Shown here: in pieces, positions 42,965-50,932 of the stretch
Position numbering within the stretch: the stretch's first letter is position 1
How the letters are laid out: each line of letters begins with the position of its first letter
DNA from: JAAFJM01 sp964529175
GTDB taxonomy: Bacteria > Bacteroidota > Bacteroidia > UKL13-3
Direction of reading: 5' to 3'
DNA: 64,000 nucleotides
NCBI GenBank assembly: GCA_964529175.1
Contig: CAZGVO010000005.1
Coordinates: forward strand, 218,014 to 282,013
Made by a program: the position numbers and the translations under genes
Notes under the pieces: generated by a model
The model's input: only the letters and a program-made list of their open reading frames with translations
The model's database searches: none
What the model was told of the DNA's origin: nothing

Positions 42965-44065
42965 GTGAAAATAGCAGTTTTAAAAGAAACCCGAGAAGGC
43001 GAAAACAGGGTGGCACTTACGCCAACTGTTTGTGGCCAATTAATAAAACAAGGATACGAATGTTTGGTAGAAAACAACGCTGGCTACAATTCAAACTTTA
43101 ACGATGAAGCCTATTTAAACGCAGGTTGTAAAGTAATGCCCAAGCACGATGCCTTAACACAAGCTAATATTTTAGCTAAGGTTAATGCGCCAAATGATGA
43201 AGAAATAAGTATGATGCAAGCTGGCTCGGCTTGCATTTCGTTTTTATATGCAGCCAATAACCCTGAATTGATTCAAAAACTAGCAGCTAAAAACATTACT
43301 GCTATTAGTATGGATGCTATTCCGCGTATTAGTCGTGCCCAAAATATGGATGCCCTTAGTTCTCAAGCTAATTTAGGAGGATATAAAGCAGTAATTTTAG
43401 GTGCTTCGCAATTAGGGAAAATTTTTCCTTTGCTAATGACTTCAGCTGGAACCATAACACCTTCTAGGGTTTTGATTTACGGTGCTGGTGTGGCAGGATT
43501 GCAGGCCATTGCTACAGCTAAACGTTTAGGTGCTGTTGTTGAATGTACCGATGTAAGACCTGAAACCAAAGAACAAATTGAAAGTTTAGGAGGAAAATTT
43601 ATTGAGGTAAAAGATGCCGAAGCTGCAAAAGTAGAAGGGGGATATGCTAAAGAAGTAAGTGCTGATTATTTATTAAAACAAAAAGAAGCTGTAAACAAAA
43701 GTTTATTTCAAGCTGATTTAGTGATTACAACCGCTTTGGTAATGGGTAAAAAAGCACCCGTTTTAATTACTGAAGAGCAAGTAAAACAAATGAAATTAGG
43801 CGCAGTAATAGTTGATATGGCTGTGGAACAAGGCGGTAATTGCGAGTTAAGCGAGCTGAATGAAACTGTTACCAAACATGGCGTAACCATTGTTGGTCAA
43901 GGTAATTTGCCTAGTACTTTACCTCAAAACGCCAGTGAACTATATGCTAAAAATATTCAAAATTTATTAACCCATTTAGCTACCAAAGATGGCTTTAAAT
44001 ATGAAATGGAAGAAGAAATTACCAAAGGAACATTTATAACGCATGAAGGAAAGATTTTGAAGTAA
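42965..44065 (+). CDS. pntA: NAD(P) transhydrogenase subunit alpha, soluble part (PntAA)
   Basis: A 366-aa NAD-binding subunit (domain I) of the proton-translocating transhydrogenase, which drives hydride transfer from NADH to NADP+ with the proton gradient. It starts with GTG at 42965. Motifs: KETREGENRVALTPTV, ISMDAIPRISRAQNMDALSSQANLGGYKAV, the Rossmann site LIYGAGVAGLQAIATAKRLGA, CTDVRPETKEQIESLGGKF and DMAVEQGGNCE. In the split form found here the membrane part is on a separate gene (pntAB). A four-helix-bundle gene now separates the two, with a 490-base gap. Confidence 0.96.
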   Translation: MKIAVLKETREGENRVALTPTVCGQLIKQGYECLVENNAGYNSNFNDEAYLNAGCKVMPKHDALTQANILAKVNAPNDEEISMMQAGSACISFLYAANNPELIQKLAAKNITAISMDAIPRISRAQNMDALSSQANLGGYKAVILGASQLGKIFPLLMTSAGTITPSRVLIYGAGVAGLQAIATAKRLGAVVECTDVRPETKEQIESLGGKFIEVKDAEAAKVEGGYAKEVSADYLLKQKEAVNKSLFQADLVITTALVMGKKAPVLITEEQVKQMKLGAVIVDMAVEQGGNCELSELNETVTKHGVTIVGQGNLPSTLPQNASELYAKNIQNLLTHLATKDGFKYEMEEEITKGTFITHEGKILK

Positions 44066-44077
44066 ACTTTAATTTAT

Positions 44078-44518
44078 AGATTTTGAGATTTTTTGAATTA
44101 TTGATTTAGTTATTAAGAAAATGATGAATAATGAAAAGATGACAGCCGATAAATTGAAATTAAGAACAAAATTGTTTGCAGTTGAAATAGTTAAATATTA
44201 TAGAAATTTAGCTAAAACGGAAGAAGCAAAAATAATTGGAAAACAATTATTGCGTTCTGCAACATCAGTAGCCGCAAATTATAGAGCAGTATGTAGGGCA
44301 AGGTCTGATGCTGAGTTTTTCTCTAAATTAAGTATCGTAGTTGAAGAGGCTGACGAAACTTTATTATGGTTAGAAATAATTATTGAATCTGAAATAAATA
44401 AAGATGATAAAACAAAAAAATTACATCAAGAAGCGCTTGAAATATTATCGATTATGGCTGCATCAAGAAAAACTATGAAATTAAATAAATAGAATAAAAT
44501 CAACAAATCTCTAAATCT
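44078..44518. repeat. Inverted repeat flanking the first four-helix-bundle gene
   Basis: The left arm at 44078-44096 (AGATTTTGAGATTTTTTGA) and the reverse complement of the right arm at 44500-44518 (AGATTTAGAGATTTGTTGA) agree at 17 of 19 positions. They enclose the S23-type gene at 44121-44492 and nothing else, so the transcript could close the whole gene into a loop. AT-rich sequence makes some chance match possible. Confidence 0.65.
44121..44492 (+). CDS. Four-helix-bundle protein (S23 / 23S rRNA intervening-sequence family)
   Basis: A 123-aa helical protein of the S23 family, which was first known from open frames inside intervening sequences of 23S rRNA and is related to the Avd protein of diversity-generating retroelements. 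The typical central pattern is present: GKQLLRSATSVAANYRAVCRARSDAEFFSKLSIVVEEADETLLWLE. The family forms pentameric basic rings that can bind nucleic acid; no enzyme activity is known. It is inserted between pntAA (56 bases upstream) and pntAB (64 bases downstream) and is flanked by an inverted repeat. It belongs to a different subfamily from the second copy at 44931. Confidence 0.9.
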   Translation: MMNNEKMTADKLKLRTKLFAVEIVKYYRNLAKTEEAKIIGKQLLRSATSVAANYRAVCRARSDAEFFSKLSIVVEEADETLLWLEIIIESEINKDDKTKKLHQEALEILSIMAASRKTMKLNK

Positions 44519-44555
44519 CCCAATCAATAAATTTAATAATCAATAAATCAAAAAT

Positions 44556-44849
44556 ATGTTAACATTCATCACCCAACACATCGAAATGTTTTACCTCATT
44601 ATCTTAATGATATTTGTAGGTATTGAATTAATTGGCCATGTGCCATCAGTTTTACATACACCCTTAATGAGTGGTGCTAATGCCATACATGGCGTAGTAA
44701 TTATTGGTTCCATTATAGTAATGGGGCAAGCAGAACACATTGCTTCATTAATACTTGGTTTTTTAGCTGTGGTATTAGGAACACTTAACGTAGTAGGCGG
44801 CTTTGTAGTAACTGATAGAATGCTGGAAATGTTTAAGAAAAAGAAATAG
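44556..44849 (+). CDS. NAD(P) transhydrogenase subunit alpha, membrane part (PntAB)
   Basis: A 97-aa membrane subunit with three transmembrane helices, corresponding to the C-terminal membrane portion of the PntA polypeptide. The sequence IFVGIELIGHVPSVLHTPLMSGANAIHGVVIIGSI is the signature of this subunit and contributes to the proton channel with PntB. The usual neighbours pntAA and pntB lie on both sides, but a small four-helix-bundle gene is placed on each side of this gene. Confidence 0.95.
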   Translation: MLTFITQHIEMFYLIILMIFVGIELIGHVPSVLHTPLMSGANAIHGVVIIGSIIVMGQAEHIASLILGFLAVVLGTLNVVGGFVVTDRMLEMFKKKK

Positions 44850-44880
44850 TTGTTCGTTGTTAGTTGATTAGGAAACAATT

Positions 44881-45346
44881 TCGAATATCGAATAAGAAAT
44901 TTTCAATGTTGAAGTTATAAAATAACTGAAATGCAAAATAATGAATTGAATGAAAAAAGGAAGTTTGACTTAGAGGATAGGTTAATTGATTTTGCAATCA
45001 AAGTTATAGCGATTGTTGAATTAATTCCTTCTTCTAGAGCTGGAAATCATATTGCTGGACAATTGGTTAGAAGCGGAACTTCTCCAGCACTAAATTATGG
45101 TGAAGCTCAAAGTGCAGAATCGAGAAATGATTTCATACATAAAATGAAAATATGTTTGAAAGAATTGAGAGAAACGAAAATTAGTTTAAAAATTATCTAT
45201 AAAAAACCACTAGTAAAAGAATTAGATATAGTACAAAAATTGATAACTGAAAATGACGAATTAATATCCATTTTTATGAAAAGTATCTCAACGGCTACCG
45301 AAAATAAAAAAACTTCATAATTCATTATTACTTATTCAGTATTCGA
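44881..45346. repeat. Inverted repeat flanking the second four-helix-bundle gene
   Basis: The left arm 44881-44916 and the reverse complement of the right arm 45311-45346 agree at 28 of 36 positions without gaps; both begin TCGAATA and end TGAAGTT, with GAATAAG in the middle. The right arm includes the last codons of the enclosed gene (45311-45320). The arms enclose only the S23-type gene at 44931-45320. Together with the pair at 44078-44518 this is a recurrent structure. Confidence 0.8.
44931..45320 (+). CDS. Four-helix-bundle protein (S23 / 23S rRNA intervening-sequence family), second
   Basis: A 129-aa member of the same family with the motif GNHIAGQLVRSGTSPALNYGEAQSAESRNDFIHKMKICLKELRET. 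Only scattered positions agree with the copy at 44121, mainly the (L/V)RS.TS..LNY-like core, so the two are distinct subfamilies and not a recent tandem duplication. It lies between pntAB and pntB (81 and 46 bases away), bounded by a 36-bp imperfect inverted repeat. Its function here is unknown. Transcription with the pnt genes is expected because no promoter or terminator is evident. Confidence 0.9.
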   Translation: MQNNELNEKRKFDLEDRLIDFAIKVIAIVELIPSSRAGNHIAGQLVRSGTSPALNYGEAQSAESRNDFIHKMKICLKELRETKISLKIIYKKPLVKELDIVQKLITENDELISIFMKSISTATENKKTS

Positions 45347-45366
45347 TATTAAATAAAAAAGAAAAC

Positions 45367-46782
45367 ATGGAAAATCAAATTTTACAAATAATCTACCTTA
45401 TTGCCTCAGTAACTTTTATTGCAGGTTTAAAATTTTTAGGAAATCCTGCCACTGCGCGCAAGGGAAATTTAATGGCTGCCTTTGGTATGGTAATAGCCAT
45501 TTTTGGAACTATATTTTTATATACCACCGAAACAGGGGCGCATTTGCATAACCTTGGGTTTATTTTTGCAGCTTTGGCTGTTGGAACCATTGTTGGTTGG
45601 ATAGTGGCCAAAAAAGTTCAAATGACTGCCATGCCCGAAATGGTGAGTTTATTTAATGGAATGGGTGGCGCTTGTGCCATGCTTATTTCAATTATTGAGT
45701 TTAAACACTTAGCTGAAATTGATCTGTCAACAGTAGCTGCTGGACATTTATTAACCATTGTTTTGGGTTTAATTATTGGTTCAGTTTCGTTTGCTGGAAG
45801 TATCATAGCTTGGGGTAAACTAAGTGGCAATGTAAAAGACAAATCATTAGGTATGCAGCAATTAATCAATATTGGTTTGTTGCTAGTAATATTGGTGCTT
45901 TCAGGAGTAATGATATTAGGAAATACTGCTTTCACAGTTGAGTTATTTTATGCTGTTTTTGCTTTATCATTAATTTACGGAGTGTTGTTTGTGTTGCCAA
46001 TTGGTGGTGCTGATATGCCTGTAGTAATATCATTGTTAAACTCGTTTACTGGTGTGGCTGCAGCTTGTGGCGGATTTTTATACGACAATAAAGTAATGTT
46101 AGTTGGTGGTATTTTAGTTGGTTCGGCCGGAACATTATTAACCATTGTAATGTGTAAAGCCATGAACCGTTCTTTGGTAAATGTATTAATTGGAAACTTT
46201 GGTGGTGGCGCAAGTGGCGAAGCTGTGGGCTCGGCTAATTTTGATGGAACCATTAAAGAAGTTACTGCAAGCGATGCCGCTATTTTAATGAAATATGCTA
46301 AAAAGGTAATCATAGTTCCTGGTTACGGTTTAGCGGTAGCACAAGCGCAACATATTGTGCACGATTTAGAATTGTTGTTAGAAGCAGAAGGCATTGATGT
46401 AAAATATGCCATTCATCCAGTAGCAGGGCGTATGCCTGGCCACATGAATGTATTGCTTGCCGAAAGTAATGTTAGCTACGATAAATTAATTGAAATGGAA
46501 GAAGTAAACCCTGAGTTTGCTACTACCGATGTAGTATTAGTAGTTGGTGCAAACGATGTGGTAAATCCTGCAGCTAAAACCGACCCTAACTCACCAATTT
46601 ACGGAATGCCCATATTAGACGTTGAAAATGCAGCCAATGTAATTGTAAACAAACGAAGCATGAAAGCAGGTTACGCTGGCATTGAAAACGAATTGTTTTA
46701 CAAACCAAAAACCAGCATGTTGTTTGGCGATGCAAAAAAAGCTTTGACTCAATTAGTGAGTGAAATTAAGGCTTTGGGGTAA
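45367..46782 (+). CDS. pntB: NAD(P) transhydrogenase subunit beta (PntB)
   Basis: A 471-aa subunit with about nine membrane helices (domain II, residues 1-280) and a C-terminal NADP-binding domain III. Typical blocks are PEMVSLFNGMGGACAM, GGADMPVVISLLNSFTGVAAAC, NVLIGNFGGGASGEAVG and, in domain III, IIVPGYGLAVAQAQHIVHDL, IHPVAGRMPGHMNVLLAE and VVGANDVVNPAA. The protein is complete. A KAP-like NTPase gene begins 2 bases after its stop codon, so that gene may be read from the same transcript. Confidence 0.96.
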   Translation: MENQILQIIYLIASVTFIAGLKFLGNPATARKGNLMAAFGMVIAIFGTIFLYTTETGAHLHNLGFIFAALAVGTIVGWIVAKKVQMTAMPEMVSLFNGMGGACAMLISIIEFKHLAEIDLSTVAAGHLLTIVLGLIIGSVSFAGSIIAWGKLSGNVKDKSLGMQQLINIGLLLVILVLSGVMILGNTAFTVELFYAVFALSLIYGVLFVLPIGGADMPVVISLLNSFTGVAAACGGFLYDNKVMLVGGILVGSAGTLLTIVMCKAMNRSLVNVLIGNFGGGASGEAVGSANFDGTIKEVTASDAAILMKYAKKVIIVPGYGLAVAQAQHIVHDLELLLEAEGIDVKYAIHPVAGRMPGHMNVLLAESNVSYDKLIEMEEVNPEFATTDVVLVVGANDVVNPAAKTDPNSPIYGMPILDVENAANVIVNKRSMKAGYAGIENELFYKPKTSMLFGDAKKALTQLVSEIKALG

Positions 46783-46784
46783 GT

Positions 46785-48269
46785 ATGAGGAGGTTTGAAA
46801 TATCAATTGAAGAACCAAAGAAAGATTTTGAAATTCATCTTTCACATGAAGGAAATAATAGAATTTTATTTTCAGCACCATTTGGAACGGGTAAAACCTA
46901 TTTTCTAAAAGAGTTTTTTAAAGATACATCAAAGTATGAAGTTGTTCATTTGTATCCAGTAAACTATAGTGTTGCAAGCAATGAAGATATTTTTGAATTG
47001 ATTAAACACGATGTCCTTTTTGAACTACTTCAAAAGGATGTAGATATTGATAATACAGAATTTTCAGACTTGTTTATTGCACAAAATTTCCTTTATGAAA
47101 ATCCAATTGATATAATAAAACCTTTTATTGAAAATACTTCTGAATTAGGAAAGAGTATTGTTCCAATTTTTGATTCACTGAAAAAACTACAGAACAAGTA
47201 TAAACTTTTTAAGGAGCGAGTAAATAAAAATGATACTTTAAATGCATTTCAATATTTAAAGTCTTTTCATGGTAAAAAAGGTTCTGTTTATGAACAAGAT
47301 TTCTATACCCAACTGATACGAAATTTAGTATTACAACTTAATGCAAAAGGCAAAGAAACGATACTAATTATTGATGATTTAGATAGGATAGACCCGGAAC
47401 ATATTTTTAGATTATTAAATGTTTTTGCTGCGCATTTTGATCAGAATGATAGTGAAAATAAATTTGGTTTTAGTAAGATTATATTTGTTACAGATGTTGC
47501 AAATTTGAAATCAATTTTTGCCACAAAGTATGGTGAACGAACTGATTTTAGTGGGTATTTAAATAAGTTCTTTTCTTTAAATGTTTTTGTCTTTGATAAT
47601 TTGCAAGCAATTGTTGATTCATTAGATAATTATTATAAAAGTATAATTCCCTATGATGTTGACACTAAAAACAATATTGCGTTTAGCAACGTTGGAAATT
47701 TAGAGAGCAGAATTATTAGATATATTGCTAAAATTCTTATACAAAACGGCAAAATAACAATGAGATCTTTAGTGAAGTTGGAAGGCAAAAAATTTGTTTT
47801 TAAAAATCACAAAATTAAAGGTGTTTTTGTAGATAAGTTTTTTCTCAAAAAAAGCACTTTTATTATAATTCCAGTACTTGATTTTATAAGCCATTTATTT
47901 GGAAGTTCAATAATGATGGAAAGAGCTTTCCTAGATTGTAAATATGAAGGAATACTTGAATTAAATGAAAGTACTAATGATTATAGTTTTTTGGAAGCAA
48001 TCTTGATTATTTTAGATGTGAGAAATACTAAATTAAATGATTCTCTACCAAACCATGTTGTTTATAATAATTTTGAAGGTTATCATAAATTTTCAATTAA
48101 TTATGATGTGCAAAATAGAGGTGTTGGTGAGGTTTGTTGTTTTATAAATAGTATAGTTTTTATTGATAAAAGTAATCAAAATGAAAAGGAAGGTATAATT
48201 TTATTTTTTGATTTACTTTATAAAGCACTAAAAATTCTACAATCCGACTTCGATTTGTTTAAATCCTAG
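46785..48269 (+). CDS. KAP-like P-loop NTPase
   Basis: A 494-aa predicted NTPase. Walker A is APFGTGKT at residues 31-38, and Walker B is ILIIDDLDR at 193-201, followed by a sensor-like strand IIFVTDVANL near 230-240. The order and DDLDR match KAP/STAND-type P-loop proteins, which often act in membrane-linked or anti-phage functions. No membrane helix is inserted between the Walker motifs as in classical KAP proteins. The C-terminal half (about 300-494) is rich in Ile, Phe, Asn and Lys and not recognised. The gene starts 2 bases after pntB, which is unusual company. It is visibly richer in A and T codons than pntB, suggesting more recent acquisition. Function unknown. Confidence 0.75.
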   Translation: MRRFEISIEEPKKDFEIHLSHEGNNRILFSAPFGTGKTYFLKEFFKDTSKYEVVHLYPVNYSVASNEDIFELIKHDVLFELLQKDVDIDNTEFSDLFIAQNFLYENPIDIIKPFIENTSELGKSIVPIFDSLKKLQNKYKLFKERVNKNDTLNAFQYLKSFHGKKGSVYEQDFYTQLIRNLVLQLNAKGKETILIIDDLDRIDPEHIFRLLNVFAAHFDQNDSENKFGFSKIIFVTDVANLKSIFATKYGERTDFSGYLNKFFSLNVFVFDNLQAIVDSLDNYYKSIIPYDVDTKNNIAFSNVGNLESRIIRYIAKILIQNGKITMRSLVKLEGKKFVFKNHKIKGVFVDKFFLKKSTFIIIPVLDFISHLFGSSIMMERAFLDCKYEGILELNESTNDYSFLEAILIILDVRNTKLNDSLPNHVVYNNFEGYHKFSINYDVQNRGVGEVCCFINSIVFIDKSNQNEKEGIILFFDLLYKALKILQSDFDLFKS

Positions 48270-48302
48270 TTGGAAAATTGAATAAATTTATAAGTTTAAT
48301 AA

Positions 48303-48611
48303 ATGAAAAAACTACTCATATCTTTCTGTTTTGTTTCGGCTGTATGTATTGTGTATGCTCAAAGTAGAGTTGTAAAATCGAAGGATTTGGTTTGTAAAGT
48401 AAAGGTTTATTTTGAGGTTGATACCAGTGGTTCTATAGCAAACATTAAAATACATAAAAAGACTAAATGTAATACCAAATGCACAGAGTCATTAATTGAT
48501 TCATTGGAAAATAGTGCTATTGAAAACGTGGTTAATATGCCAAAATGGAAGCCAGCAAAAAGAACAGTAAGTTTTATTTTACCAATAGAGTTTATACTAA
48601 ACGATGATTGA
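48303..48611 (+). CDS. Small exported protein with TonB-C-like fold
   Basis: A 102-aa exported protein; the signal peptide ends at VYAQ (about residue 20). The rest has the layout of a TonB C-terminal domain: VKVYFEVDTSGSIANIKI as the first strands, then IENVVNMPKWKPAKRTVSFILPIEFIL, where MPKWKPAK and LPIEF are typical. Without a membrane anchor or proline-rich linker it is not a working TonB; similar free domains are common in Bacteroidota. It is first of four closely packed small genes. Confidence 0.7.
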   Translation: MKKLLISFCFVSAVCIVYAQSRVVKSKDLVCKVKVYFEVDTSGSIANIKIHKKTKCNTKCTESLIDSLENSAIENVVNMPKWKPAKRTVSFILPIEFILNDD

Positions 48612-48622
48612 AACCAATTGTT

Positions 48623-48820
48623 ATGCTTGACTTTTTAGGTGATTTGTTAGCAGAATTTTTTTCTGGATTGGTTTGGGTAGCTATAAAAATAATTGGGGCC
48701 TTTATTAGATGGATTTTTCTTAGAAGAAAATATTCATTTGATGAGGTGTATGAACAAGATTGGAATGGTAGAATTGGTTTGTTGGTAGTTTTATTAATAA
48801 TTCTGTTAATTGCTATCTAA
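48623..48820 (+). CDS. Small two-helix membrane protein
   Basis: About 65 aa from ATG 48623 (MLDFLGDLLAEFF); TTG at 48608, overlapping the previous stop, would add five residues. Two hydrophobic segments (FSGLVWVAIKIIGAFIRWIFL and LLVVLLIILLIAI) surround a charged loop with RRKYSFDEVYEQDWNG. No family is recognised. It overlaps or abuts genes on both sides and is thus part of the same small operon. Confidence 0.6.
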   Translation: MLDFLGDLLAEFFSGLVWVAIKIIGAFIRWIFLRRKYSFDEVYEQDWNGRIGLLVVLLIILLIAI

Positions 48821-48830
48821 TAGTTATGCC

Positions 48831-49271
48831 ATGATGAAAAGAAGCATTTTTTTATTTGTTATCCTATTAGCACTTTATGGGTGTTTTGACCCTTGTGCAG
48901 GTGAAATGTCGGGGCAGAGCAATAATTATTATAATACTCAAAAATATGAAATGTACCTTAAAGATACCAGTAATAAATTTACGGGTTATTGGACATCTTT
49001 TTTGAATATAAAATACGAGTTTTCTCCCTCTAGTTATAATTACAGAAACAATTTAATTTGGGATGTTGGTATTCAAGAAAAGTCAATGATTGTACTTTGG
49101 CATAAAAAGGGAATTGATACCATAATTTGTGATTTAAAAAGGCAAAAATTAGAATATGTAAAAAAGGAATGTGATGGTTATAAAGTTAATCTCAATATAT
49201 CAGAACCTGTAATTTCTTATCACTCATTCGATACTATTTATTTTTATAACAACTTCCTAATTTTAGAATAA
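48831..49271 (+). CDS. Small lipoprotein of unknown function
   Basis: About 146 aa from ATG 48831 (MMKRSIFLFVILLALYGC). The lipobox ALYGC gives a lipid-anchored Cys18. The mature part is rich in Tyr and Asn with strands such as FTGYWTSFLNIKYEF and IVLWHKKGIDTIICD; no family is recognised. An upstream TTG at 48810 would extend the frame, but the ATG gives a normal signal peptide. Its stop codon overlaps the next start codon in the form TAATG. Confidence 0.65.
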   Translation: MMKRSIFLFVILLALYGCFDPCAGEMSGQSNNYYNTQKYEMYLKDTSNKFTGYWTSFLNIKYEFSPSSYNYRNNLIWDVGIQEKSMIVLWHKKGIDTIICDLKRQKLEYVKKECDGYKVNLNISEPVISYHSFDTIYFYNNFLILE

Positions 49272-49924
49272 TGAAGAAGTTGTGTTGTTGTTTAATATTA
49301 TTTTTAATAGGTAATTATGCCTTTGCTCAAACTGATTCTCTTAAAGGTGTATTGATTGCAAATGTACAATTGCGGGCCGATTTGATAACTCCAATAGAAA
49401 GTCAATTTGCTTATTTACGTAAAAAAAATTTAGGGTTTAGTTTAAAAATTGCCACTTCTAAATATACTGCCATTGCTGGGTTACGTTTAAATAACTTGTT
49501 TAATTCATATTATGGATTTTACCATAACCTAAGCGTTTTTACCTTTAAGCCAGGCATAATTTTACCTTTAGAAATAACAAATAGAAAAATGGCATACATT
49601 ACATTTAATGGTGTAGTTAGTTATGTCAAAAATGAAGCAACACTTTACTACAGTTCACCTAGTTTGTATTCGGAGGTTTATAAAAGTGAGCAACTTCTTT
49701 TAGGCGCAGAGGTAGAGGTAACAGAATCTATTAATTTTTTTAAGAACTTAAATACAGGTTTTTCGATTGCCTTAGGTTACAAACCAATGGAGGTATATAA
49801 CTTACAAGGTTTAATAAATAATTATCCTACTTCTTCCTATTATGCCCCAACTCAAGGCTACTCTCCATGGCCTATATATGTTTCGGTTTCAGCATTTTTA
49901 GGGTTAAAGTATAAAATTTATTAA
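49271..49924 (+). CDS. Predicted outer-membrane beta-barrel protein, unknown function
   Basis: A 217-aa protein with a signal peptide ending AFAQ (residue 20) and alternating hydrophobic strands: VLIANVQLRADLITPIES, LGFSLKIATSKYTAIAGLRLNN, MAYITFNGVVSYV, NTGFSIALGYKP and a C-terminal strand VYVSVSAFLGLKYKIY ending in an aromatic residue. This is the layout of an eight- to ten-stranded outer-membrane barrel. It is the last of the small four-gene group and overlaps the lipoprotein gene by one base, so the two may act together at the outer membrane. Confidence 0.65.
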   Translation: MKKLCCCLILFLIGNYAFAQTDSLKGVLIANVQLRADLITPIESQFAYLRKKNLGFSLKIATSKYTAIAGLRLNNLFNSYYGFYHNLSVFTFKPGIILPLEITNRKMAYITFNGVVSYVKNEATLYYSSPSLYSEVYKSEQLLLGAEVEVTESINFFKNLNTGFSIALGYKPMEVYNLQGLINNYPTSSYYAPTQGYSPWPIYVSVSAFLGLKYKIY

Positions 49925-50030
49925 AATAAATAATTGATTATCATTGATTTGTGATTTATTATTAATAAACTAGTTTATATTATAAACTAAAATTATAGTA
50001 TTGCACCGAAATATTTATTACCCTTTAAAC

Positions 50031-50921
50031 ATGAAAAAATTAATGATGATGTTATCAGTTGTGCTGGTAGCGGGAGCTACTAAAGCACAACAAGTGGAAC
50101 CACTGCAAAATGGTGGTTTTGAACAATGGGACACGCTTGATGGTTATCAGCAGCCGCGAGATTGGTACACTTTAAACGCACTTACTTCTTTTGGTTTTGA
50201 CCCTACCACCGAAATGACAGACGATCTACACACTGGTAAATACGCTGTGAAGCTTATTTCAAAGCAAGGTTCGCAAGCAAATTTATCTGGAGTATTATCT
50301 TCTGGTCCTATTTTAGATGAAACATTGCAGCCTAATTTTGATAACTTAAAATTTGCATTTAGTAAACTACCTACTGCATTTAGGTTTTATTATAAATCAA
50401 ATTTTTTAGAAGTAGATACCGCTGTTGGAACTTTTGTTTTAACCAAATGGAATAGCAATACCAAAAAAACTGATACCATAGCTGTTGCTGAGTTTTCAAT
50501 CAACAAAAATTTCAATACTTATCAAGAGGCTAATATTGCTTTTAATTACCAATCGTCTTTAGTTCCTGATTCTGCTTTTTTTATTGTTTCATCAAGTATT
50601 AATGGATTTGAGCCTACAATTGGTTCAACTATTTATTTAGATGATTTGGCTTTAGTTTATGGAACAATAGGTGTAAAAAATGCAAATTTAGAAAACACGT
50701 TATTAGTTTATCCAAATCCTGCACAAACAGTTATAAATTTAAGTAATTCAGGTGAGTTAGGTTCAGTAAAAGTGTTTAACAATTTGGGTCAAATAGTTTT
50801 TAATACTGTAGAAAACAAATCGCTGTTAAGCATTGATATGACTGAGTTTGCAAAAGGTTTGTATTTTGTAGAAATTGAAAACAATAAAGGTAAGTTGGTA
50901 AAAAAAGTGATACTTAATTAA
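50031..50921 (+). CDS. Secreted PCMD/jelly-roll-like protein with T9SS sorting domain
   Basis: About 296 aa from ATG 50031; the frame reaches back to 50001, but MKKLMMMLSVVLVAG is a normal signal peptide start (cleavage after KAQ). The core has LQNGGFEQWDT, PRDWYTLNAL, HTGKYAVKLISKQG and GSTIYLDDLALVYG, which resembles the PCMD or carbohydrate-binding-like beta-sandwich domains of Bacteroidota surface proteins. From LLVYPNPAQT (about 228) a T9SS type A domain follows. The protein probably ends on the cell surface or in the medium. The ligand is unknown. The membrane protein gene follows 11 bases later. Confidence 0.78.
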   Translation: MKKLMMMLSVVLVAGATKAQQVEPLQNGGFEQWDTLDGYQQPRDWYTLNALTSFGFDPTTEMTDDLHTGKYAVKLISKQGSQANLSGVLSSGPILDETLQPNFDNLKFAFSKLPTAFRFYYKSNFLEVDTAVGTFVLTKWNSNTKKTDTIAVAEFSINKNFNTYQEANIAFNYQSSLVPDSAFFIVSSSINGFEPTIGSTIYLDDLALVYGTIGVKNANLENTLLVYPNPAQTVINLSNSGELGSVKVFNNLGQIVFNTVENKSLLSIDMTEFAKGLYFVEIENNKGKLVKKVILN

Positions 50922-50932
50922 TCGAAAATTTT

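Noticed and set aside
44121..45320. The S23 genes as transposons or as parts of a diversity-generating retroelement
   Set aside because: No transposase, reverse transcriptase, template or variable repeats are present, and I see no target-site duplications.
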